The notes under the pieces are model-generated. The model searched no databases, had not been told where the DNA came from, and saw only the letters and a program-made list of their open reading frames with translations. A program made the position numbers and the translations under genes. From the NCBI GenBank assembly GCA_943323935.2, contig CALPJR020000092.1, positions 1 through 5,008 on the forward strand: a stretch of DNA of 5,008 nucleotides, given 5' to 3'. Source of the stretch: Bifidobacterium breve. Lineage in GTDB: Bacteria > Bacteroidota > Bacteroidia > Chitinophagales > Chitinophagaceae. Shown in pieces: positions 1-5,008 of the stretch (positions are counted from its first letter, which is position 1; each line of letters opens with the position of its first letter).

Positions 1-711
1 GGTATGATTGGACCAGAAGATGTGGTGATGATTATTAGCAAGAGTGGCGAGAGTCCAGAAATTAAATTATTAGTAGATTTAGTAGCCCATTTTGGTAATC
101 CGCTGATTGCCATGGTTGGTAATGTAGATAGTTATTTAGGCAAAGCAACACCACTTGTGGTGAACACCACTGTAGATCAAGAAGCATGTATTCATAATTT
201 AGCACCCACCTCCTCTACCACTGCTCAAATGGTGATGGGGGATTTAATGGCTATTGCATTTATGGAATTAAAGGGTTTCAAATCTAATGATTTTGCCAAA
301 TTTCATCCAGGTGGTAATCTTGGTAAAAGATTAACCTTAACAACGGGTGCCATTGCAAAACAAAATACACAACCAAGTGTACAAGCTTCCACTAGTATTA
401 AAGAAGTTATTAGCACAATTTCAAAAAGCAGGATGGGGGCAACAGTTGTGTTAGATGATACTGGTACTATTATTGGCATGATTACAGATGGTGATATTCG
501 CCGAATGTTAGAACAACATAATAGTATACAAGATCTTAAAGCCGCTGATATTTTTCATAAAAAGCCAATTACTATTTCCTCCAACACTTTGGCCATTGAA
601 GCATTTGATTTAATGAAAGCGCATGATATTAGTCAATTGATAGTGGCCGACGAAGCTCAGTATATAGGAATGATACATATGCACGATTTAATGAAAGAGG
701 GGATTTTATAA
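1..711 (+). CDS. kdsD: Arabinose-5-phosphate isomerase, KpsF/KdsD family (5' end cut off)
   Basis: This enzyme interconverts ribulose 5-phosphate and arabinose 5-phosphate, the first step toward Kdo for lipopolysaccharide, in the cytoplasm. The frame is open from base 1, so the ATG at 4 is internal. About 236 codons are visible against roughly 320-330 in full-length family members, so around 85-90 N-terminal residues are missing. Counting from the first visible codon, the rest of the SIS sugar-isomerase domain covers about 1-112. It contains the phosphosugar loop SKSGES (13-18), the family signature APTSSTTA (68-75) and HPGGNLGKRL (102-111). The glutamates in SGESPEI and QEA (about 61) and His102 probably match three of the four catalytic residues reported for E. 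coli KdsD; the fourth, a lysine, would lie in the missing part. Two CBS domains follow, at about 122-171 (ending in the ITDGDIRR motif) and 186-236. The C-terminus is complete (TAA). The next gene starts 9 bases on, which suggests co-transcription. KdsD, KpsF and GutQ paralogues cannot be told apart here. Confidence 0.95.
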   Translation, partial: GMIGPEDVVMIISKSGESPEIKLLVDLVAHFGNPLIAMVGNVDSYLGKATPLVVNTTVDQEACIHNLAPTSSTTAQMVMGDLMAIAFMELKGFKSNDFAKFHPGGNLGKRLTLTTGAIAKQNTQPSVQASTSIKEVISTISKSRMGATVVLDDTGTIIGMITDGDIRRMLEQHNSIQDLKAADIFHKKPITISSNTLAIEAFDLMKAHDISQLIVADEAQYIGMIHMHDLMKEGIL

Positions 712-720
712 AACATATCT

Positions 721-1806
721 ATGCAAAATAAAAATCACTATGTAGCCATTATGGCTGGAGGTATTGGAAGTCGTTTTTGGCCAATGAGTAGGACTGCGCT
801 CCCAAAACAATTTTTAGATGTATTGAATACCGGTAAGACATTGGTGCAATGGACCTATGAACGTTATGCGAAATTTATTCCTGCTGAAAATATATTTATT
901 GTTACATCCGAAGAGTATGTTGACATTGTAAAAAAACAATTACCAATACTACCGGTTGAAAATATTTTAGCAGAGCCTAGCAAAAAAAATACAGCGCCTT
1001 GCATTGCCTATATCTCATTTAAATTGGCGCAGATGAATCCTGATGCAAAATGTATCGTAGCACCAAGTGACCATTTAATTTTAGAAGAGGAACGTTTTCA
1101 ATCTATTGCATTAGAAGCTTTAGATTTTGTAGATAATATAAAGGCATTGGCCACTTTAGGGATTCAGCCTACGCACCCAAACACGGGCTATGGTTATATC
1201 CAATTTGAAGGACTAGAAGTGGCTAAGGATGTATACAAAGTAAAAACCTTTACCGAAAAACCAGATTTAGAAATTGCTAAATCCTTTTTAGCAAGTGGTG
1301 ATTTTTTATGGAACGCAGGAATTTTTGCTTGGAAAATTAGTAATATCTTAACTGCTTTCGAGAAGTACCAGCCAGAAATGTTTGAATTATTTGATCAAGA
1401 GAAGCTACATTTTAACACACCAGCTGAAAATGCTGCAATTCAAAAAATCTACCCACAGTGTACCAATATTTCAATTGATATCGCTATTATGGAAAAAGCC
1501 AACAACGTCTATGTGATACCAGCCTCCTTTGGATGGAGCGACCTAGGTACATGGAATAGCGCTTATGAGAATATGGAAAAGGATTATTTAGGCAATGCTG
1601 TTGCTTCTGATAATGTGATTGTGATTGATGCTACAAAATGTATGGTCAATTCACCTAAGGGCAAATTAGTTGTACTGCAAGGTTTAGATGACTTTATTGT
1701 GGTGGATACAAAGGATGTTTTATTGATTTGTAGCAGGGATAAAGAACAGTCTATCAAAGAATATGTAGCTGAAGTAAAGAGGAACAAAGGCGATAAATAT
1801 ATCTAA
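721..1806 (+). CDS. manC: Mannose-1-phosphate guanylyltransferase (GDP-mannose pyrophosphorylase)
   Basis: This enzyme makes GDP-mannose from GTP and mannose 1-phosphate in the cytoplasm, feeding mannose-, fucose- or rhamnose-type glycans, O-antigen and exopolysaccharide. The 361-residue protein has the nucleotidyltransferase signature GGIGSRFWPMSR followed by PKQF (13-31), EPSKKNTAP (85-93), APSDH (114-118, metal/nucleotide site), TGYGYI (155-160), FTEKP (177-181), WNAGIF (197-202), SIDIAIMEK (251-259) and GWSDLGTW (271-278). The last three are diagnostic for the GMP branch over glucose-1-phosphate transferases. Residues from about 290 form the short C-terminal beta-helix region. There is no C-terminal phosphomannose isomerase (cupin) domain, so this is the monofunctional form; the bifunctional E. 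coli-type ManC is roughly 100 residues longer. The start at 721 is chosen because MQNKNHY leads directly into the first beta strand, YVAIMAGG. No Shine-Dalgarno sequence precedes it; the 9-base spacer is AT-rich, as is usual in Bacteroidota. The symbol manC reflects function, not the bifunctional architecture. Confidence 0.96.
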   Translation: MQNKNHYVAIMAGGIGSRFWPMSRTALPKQFLDVLNTGKTLVQWTYERYAKFIPAENIFIVTSEEYVDIVKKQLPILPVENILAEPSKKNTAPCIAYISFKLAQMNPDAKCIVAPSDHLILEEERFQSIALEALDFVDNIKALATLGIQPTHPNTGYGYIQFEGLEVAKDVYKVKTFTEKPDLEIAKSFLASGDFLWNAGIFAWKISNILTAFEKYQPEMFELFDQEKLHFNTPAENAAIQKIYPQCTNISIDIAIMEKANNVYVIPASFGWSDLGTWNSAYENMEKDYLGNAVASDNVIVIDATKCMVNSPKGKLVVLQGLDDFIVVDTKDVLLICSRDKEQSIKEYVAEVKRNKGDKYI

Positions 1807-1860
1807 ATTGCCTAACTTAGGGATAATTGGGATATTGCTTATAAAATAAATTACCCCTCT

Positions 1861-2925
1861 ATGGCAACCATTATAACCGGCACAGGTAGTATTATACCGC
1901 ACCATATTAAGTCCAATCAAGATTTTGTTGAAAATACTTTTTATGATGAGCAAAATGAATTGATCAAAACCCCTAATCAAGAAATTGTTGAAAAATTTAA
2001 AGGGATCACTGGCATCATGGAAAGACGATATGCCGATGTAGATGTCAATACTTCTGACCTAGCTGCAGCGGCAGCTAAATTAGCCATCCAGGCTGCAGGA
2101 ATAGATCCTGAAACAATTGATCAAATTATTGTAGCACATAATTTTGGAGACGTACTAAATGGCACCATCCAATCTGATGCCGTGCCTGCAATTGCATCTA
2201 GAGTAAAACATCATTTAGGTATTGTGAATCCAAGCTGTGTGGCTTATGATATTTTATTTGGCTGTCCTGGTTGGATCCAAGGTGTCATTCAAGCAGATTC
2301 ATTTATTAAATCGGGGATGGCAAAAAGATGTTTAGTGATTGGCGCCGAGACATTAAGCAGGGTCGTGGATCAACACGACAGAGATAGTATGATTTTTAGT
2401 GATGGCGCAGGCGCATGTATTGTGGAACATAGCGATGATCCTAATCAGGGTATTTTAGCCTTTAGTGTACAAAGCCATTGTAACGATGAAGCCTATTTTT
2501 TATACTTGGGTAAGTCAAATCATCCCCAAGCAGATGACACAACAAGGTATATAAAAATGAAAGGCCGAAAGGTCTATGAGTATGCCATTAAGAATGTACC
2601 AATTGCCATGAAAGCCTGTATCGAAAAGGCTGGAGTGGACATACATGAAGTGAAAAAATTCTTTTTACATCAAGCCAATGAAAAAATGGATGAAGGCTTT
2701 ATTAAAGCATTGTACAAATTATATGATATAAAAGAAATTCCAGCAGATATCATGCCAATGAGTATCCACGAATTAGGTAATAGTTCTGTAGCGACTATTC
2801 CAACCTTATACGATCTAGTACTTAAAGGAAAATACCCAGAACATCATTTAGAAAAAGGCGATGTGGTGATTTTTGCATCTGTTGGAGCGGGGATGAATAT
2901 CAATGCAATTTGCTATCGACTCTAA
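1861..2925 (+). CDS. 3-oxoacyl-ACP synthase III family protein (FabH-like)
   Basis: This is a thiolase-fold condensing enzyme, expected to join an acyl-CoA or acyl-ACP starter to malonyl-ACP in fatty-acid or related acyl-chain synthesis. The 354-residue protein begins with the family strand IITGTGSIIP. Catalytic residues are all present: nucleophile Cys135 in FGCPGW, His270 in FFLHQAN and Asn307 in ELGNSS. FSDGAGA (179-185) and the C-terminal GDVVIFASVGAGM (about 333-345) are also typical. It is about 35 residues longer than E. coli FabH. Part of the excess is an insert near residues 28-42, before TGIMERRY. The CoA-stacking Trp32 of E. coli FabH has no clear equivalent (Phe46 is the nearest aromatic), whereas the partner Arg151 is matched by Arg174 in QHDRDS. 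The physiological substrate is therefore uncertain, and it may be a FabH paralogue instead of the main initiator, so no symbol is given. It lies 54 bases after manC on the same strand and ends at a convergent junction with purF. Confidence 0.92.
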   Translation: MATIITGTGSIIPHHIKSNQDFVENTFYDEQNELIKTPNQEIVEKFKGITGIMERRYADVDVNTSDLAAAAAKLAIQAAGIDPETIDQIIVAHNFGDVLNGTIQSDAVPAIASRVKHHLGIVNPSCVAYDILFGCPGWIQGVIQADSFIKSGMAKRCLVIGAETLSRVVDQHDRDSMIFSDGAGACIVEHSDDPNQGILAFSVQSHCNDEAYFLYLGKSNHPQADDTTRYIKMKGRKVYEYAIKNVPIAMKACIEKAGVDIHEVKKFFLHQANEKMDEGFIKALYKLYDIKEIPADIMPMSIHELGNSSVATIPTLYDLVLKGKYPEHHLEKGDVVIFASVGAGMNINAICYRL

Positions 2926-2926
2926 T

Positions 2927-2960
2927 TAATTTTATTAAATATATTTAATCAATAAAATTA
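2927..2960 (+). other. AT-only inverted repeat just after the FabH-like stop codon
   Basis: TAATTTTATT (2927-2936) is perfectly complementary to AATAAAATTA (2951-2960), giving a 10-bp stem with a 14-base loop. The loop itself contains the palindrome AAATATATTT. It begins one base after the stop codon at 2923-2925. The stem has no G-C pairs and no following T tract, so it is not a standard intrinsic terminator. It might protect or shape the mRNA 3' end, or be chance in very AT-rich DNA. Confidence 0.3.
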
Positions 2961-3031
2961 CACAAGTAAATATATTTAATCAAGTAAATATATTTAAAAA
3001 AAAATTTATTTTACTCAAAAATATATTTAAT
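2937..3031. repeat. Cluster of four AAATATATTTAA repeats, two in exact tandem
   Basis: The 12-base core AAATATATTTAA occurs at 2937-2948, 2968-2979, 2986-2997 and 3019-3030. The middle two belong to a head-to-tail 18-bp repeat, CAAGTAAATATATTTAAT at 2963-2980 and the same with one final change at 2981-2998. Copy 1 shares the downstream ATCAA with copy 2. Copy 4 (3016-3031) has the leading CA and trailing AAT but is two bases shorter. The core begins with the 10-bp palindrome AAATATATTT, so each copy reads almost alike on both strands. The block fills the space between the FabH-like stop and the terminator. Nothing coding is seen in it, and its function is unknown. Confidence 0.85.
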
Positions 3032-3065
3032 AAAAAAAGGCGCTGATAGCGCCTTTTTTTATTAA
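3027..3065. terminator. Bidirectional intrinsic terminator between the FabH-like gene and purF
   Basis: Left arm 3027-3044 (TTAATAAAAAAAGGCGCT) is perfectly complementary to right arm 3048-3065, an 18-bp stem with loop GAT at 3045-3047. The GC core GGCGCT/AGCGCC is flanked by seven A on the left and seven T on the right, so the hairpin followed by a U tract forms whichever strand is transcribed. It can end both the plus-strand transcript of the FabH-like gene and the minus-strand purF transcript. The stem base includes the purF stop codon (3062-3064). Confidence 0.93.
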
Positions 3066-4909
3066 TACCCTCTTTGGTTATTTCCCTCGATATAATTAGA
3101 ATAAGCTTTATTGCAAACTTTATTCCCGCCCGGTGTTGGATAATTACCAGTAAAATACCAGTCACCCGTGTTGGTAGGACAACAGGCATGCAATCCTTCA
3201 ATCGTTTGATAAATCACTTCTACAGGTATTTGAATATTATCTGGCGTGATGAGTTGCGCAATTTTGTCAGAAATTTCTTCTGTTGTAAATGGCTTGTATA
3301 ATTCACGCACCACGTTTTCTGTATGTAGTTCGTTCTTAGCTTCAAGTGTTTTGATCTTTTGATAGACATCATTCATGATCTGCTCCATGCCTCTTTCTTT
3401 CAATAAAGCAATAGCTGCTTTAAATGCAATGAAATCGCCCATCTTGCTCATGTCGATACCATAACAGTCTGGATACCTAATTTGAGGTGCAGATGAAACA
3501 ACAATGATCTTTTTTGGTGAAAGTCTCGATAGCATTCGAACAATACTTTCTTTTAAAGTCGTTCCTCTAACAATACTATCATCAATGACCACTAAGCTAT
3601 CTTCATTTTTTCGTACTGTACCATAAGTGATATCATACACATGTTGCACCATCTCATTGCGATTCGCATCTTCAGTAATGAATGTTCTTAATTTGACATC
3701 TTTGATAGCAATTTTTTCTTGGCGAATTTTTCGATTCACCATCGCTTCTAATTTATCGGCATCTATGTCTTTACCCCAGCTTAAAATACGTTCTACTTTA
3801 ATGGCATTCAGGTATTCTTCCATCCCTTTTGTCAATCCGTAAAAAGCAACTTCCGCAGTATTTGGAATATAAGAGAAGATCGTATTCTTTAAATCTTTTT
3901 CGATTCTATCTAAAACAATTTTACTTAAGTAATGGCCGAGGGCGATACGCTCTCTGTAAATTTTTTCATCCCCGCCTCTAGAAAAATAAATACGCTCAAA
4001 AGAACAAGCCCTTCTTTCTTTTGGTGCAATAATTTGTTCTATGGTGTATCCGCCCTTATCGTCAATAATTAAAGCATTGCCCGGCATTAATTCATGTACT
4101 TCATTCTCGCCTACATTAAATGTGGTACGTATTGCAGCTCTTTCGCTAGCAGCTACAATCACTTCCCCGTCAATATAATAATAAGCTGGACGAATGCCAT
4201 GTGCATCACGCATGATAAAACTATAACCATTCCCAACTAATCCACCAATCGTAAAGCCCCCATCAAACATAGGTACGGCTTGCTTTAATACCTCAGCAAT
4301 ATTTGGACAATTGGGATTTTTAGTTTCTTCAATGACTAAAAAGTGATGAATCACTTCCATCATCGCTGCTAAGTCGCTTTGTTTTTCAAAAGGACCTGGA
4401 TCATGTTGGATGAGTTTGAATAATTCATCTGTATTCACCAAATTGAAATTACCCGCTAATGCAAGGTTTTTTCCTGGCACTAAATTTCTCTTAATAAATG
4501 GATGGCAGAATTCAACATTATTCTTGCCTTGGGTGCCATACCTTAAATGTCCTAATAACAATTCACCCATAAAAGGCAAATGCCCTTTCATTAAACCTGG
4601 GTGCTTGGTAATATCTGGTTGTAATTTTTCTAGTTCCTGTATTTCTTGACCTACTTTATAAAACAAATCAGCAATAGGTTGTTGCGCGCTACTTCTTAAT
4701 CGATACAAAAAAGGATTGCCTGCTTCTATATCTAGTTTAACAGTTGCAATCCCTGCGCCATCTTGACCACGATTGTGTTGCTTCTCCATCAATAGGTACA
4801 ACTTATTTAGACCGTAGGTAACTGACCCCCTGTTTTGTAAATAGTAGGAGAATGGTTTCCTTAACCTAATGAATGCTAAGCCACATTCGTGTTTGATTTC
4901 GTCGCTCAT
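3062..4909 (-). CDS. purF: Amidophosphoribosyltransferase (glutamine PRPP amidotransferase), long Bacteroidota form
   Basis: This enzyme makes 5-phosphoribosylamine from PRPP and glutamine, the committed step of purine synthesis, in the cytoplasm. The 615-residue protein (E. coli 505, B. subtilis about 476) has an N-terminal class II glutaminase domain and a C-terminal phosphoribosyltransferase domain. Visible glutaminase motifs are HECG with nucleophile Cys9, QHNRGQDGAG (44-53), GHLRYGTQG (120-128), AGNFNL (152-157) and RDAHGIRP (234-241). PRTase motifs are CSFERIYFSR (302-311), the PRPP loop VVIDDSIVRGTT (440-451), IRYPDCYGID (477-486) and FTGNYPTPGG (586-595). Residues 1-8 look like a propeptide to be removed to expose Cys9, as in B. 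subtilis. Compared with classical PurF there are extra segments at about 65-110 and 368-405, and the flexible-loop motif near RTF (408-410) is altered. The start at 4909 is chosen because it gives the leader-ECG arrangement. An upstream same-strand frame ends 10 bases before it, suggesting an operon. A function other than PurF is unlikely given the PRPP loop, but activity is inferred, not shown. Confidence 0.93.
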   Translation of the reverse strand: MSDEIKHECGLAFIRLRKPFSYYLQNRGSVTYGLNKLYLLMEKQHNRGQDGAGIATVKLDIEAGNPFLYRLRSSAQQPIADLFYKVGQEIQELEKLQPDITKHPGLMKGHLPFMGELLLGHLRYGTQGKNNVEFCHPFIKRNLVPGKNLALAGNFNLVNTDELFKLIQHDPGPFEKQSDLAAMMEVIHHFLVIEETKNPNCPNIAEVLKQAVPMFDGGFTIGGLVGNGYSFIMRDAHGIRPAYYYIDGEVIVAASERAAIRTTFNVGENEVHELMPGNALIIDDKGGYTIEQIIAPKERRACSFERIYFSRGGDEKIYRERIALGHYLSKIVLDRIEKDLKNTIFSYIPNTAEVAFYGLTKGMEEYLNAIKVERILSWGKDIDADKLEAMVNRKIRQEKIAIKDVKLRTFITEDANRNEMVQHVYDITYGTVRKNEDSLVVIDDSIVRGTTLKESIVRMLSRLSPKKIIVVSSAPQIRYPDCYGIDMSKMGDFIAFKAAIALLKERGMEQIMNDVYQKIKTLEAKNELHTENVVRELYKPFTTEEISDKIAQLITPDNIQIPVEVIYQTIEGLHACCPTNTGDWYFTGNYPTPGGNKVCNKAYSNYIEGNNQRGY

Positions 4910-4919
4910 GATGAAATTT

Positions 4920-5008
4920 CTAGTATGTTTTTTCCTTTACAATTGCATTTGCCACTTTTGTCCAATCTGTCAATTCTTTACAAGCTTGGAAATCGTTGTC
5001 TATAAATA
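4920..5008 (-). CDS. C-terminal tail of an unidentified gene upstream of purF (cut by the window edge)
   Basis: Reading the minus strand into the window, one frame is open for 29 codons, to a TAG at 4922-4920. The other two frames are closed early. The visible tail is 28 residues, hydrophilic, and ends KELTDWTKVANAIVKEKTY, consistent with an amphipathic C-terminal helix. It stops 10 bases before the purF ATG on the same strand, the spacing expected of an operon partner. The tail is too short to assign a family. In Bacteroidota, sugar kinases of the PfkB type can lie next to purF, but nothing in these residues shows that. A chance open frame of this length is possible, though position and spacing favour a real gene. 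Confidence 0.6.
   Translation of the reverse strand, partial: FIDNDFQACKELTDWTKVANAIVKEKTY

Noticed and set aside
4..6. ATG at 4 as the true start of the isomerase
   Set aside because: The frame is open upstream to the window edge, and starting here would remove the catalytic lysine and first part of the SIS domain. It is an internal Met.
1827..1854. Bacteroidota-type promoter before the FabH-like gene: TTG at 1827, then TAAATTAC at 1847
   Set aside because: The -7 element matches the TAnnTTTG consensus only in part, and the resulting leader would be almost absent. Too weak to list as a promoter.
1584..1980. Two overlapping minus-strand open frames (1584-1787 and 1720-1980)
   Set aside because: They lie antisense to the manC end and the FabH-like start, resemble no family, and the plus-strand genes there carry clear conserved motifs.
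2937..3031. CRISPR array or transposon end
   Set aside because: The repeats are AT-only, irregularly spaced and partly abutting with no unique spacers, and there are no cas genes, transposase or terminal inverted repeats with target duplication.
2980..3201. Minus-strand frame of 73 codons running past the purF stop
   Set aside because: It is a different frame of the purF 3' end that continues through the terminator and AT repeats; the Lys/Ile/Phe/Leu-rich tail is what AT-rich DNA gives by chance.
3074..4649. Plus-strand open frames at 3074-3301, 3627-3842 and 4410-4649
   Set aside because: All are antisense to purF, whose reading frame is supported by motifs along its full length; they have no recognisable domains.

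Overview
The window is AT-rich chromosomal DNA that looks like Bacteroidota, probably the Chitinophagaceae/Chitinophagales. The evidence is the long, divergent PurF variant typical of that phylum (recalled from family knowledge), the absence of Shine-Dalgarno sequences before every visible start, and short AT-rich spacers. The genus-level placement is inference. It reads as ordinary housekeeping and surface-polysaccharide DNA. I see no mobile element, CRISPR array, tRNA or rRNA.

Left half, plus strand (1-2925): three genes run in one direction. The first is the 3' two-thirds of an arabinose-5-phosphate isomerase (KpsF/KdsD type), cut by the window edge. Nine bases later comes a monofunctional mannose-1-phosphate guanylyltransferase, and 54 bases after that a ketoacyl-ACP synthase III (FabH-family) enzyme with an intact Cys-His-Asn triad. 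The first two supply sugar precursors for the cell surface: arabinose 5-phosphate for Kdo and GDP-mannose for glycans. The third handles acyl chains. Together they suggest a loosely envelope-related transcription unit, although the 54-base gap leaves room for a separate fabH promoter.

Centre (2926-3061): a convergent intergenic region of about 136 bases. It holds four copies of an AT-only motif (core AAATATATTTAA), two of them as an exact 18-bp tandem, followed by a strong, nearly symmetrical bidirectional terminator whose stem base includes the purF stop codon.

Right half, minus strand (3062-5008): a 615-residue amidophosphoribosyltransferase (PurF), the first committed enzyme of purine synthesis. 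It has a short leader before the catalytic Cys9 and several departures from the E. coli/B. subtilis enzyme: an altered oxyanion-hole motif, an altered PRPP flexible loop, an extra segment in each domain and a shifted cysteine pattern. Ten bases upstream is the tail of another minus-strand gene, visible for only 28 codons and not identifiable, probably co-transcribed with purF.

The most useful things to follow up are the PurF variant and the repeat/terminator block. I found no evidence for an undescribed multi-gene system.
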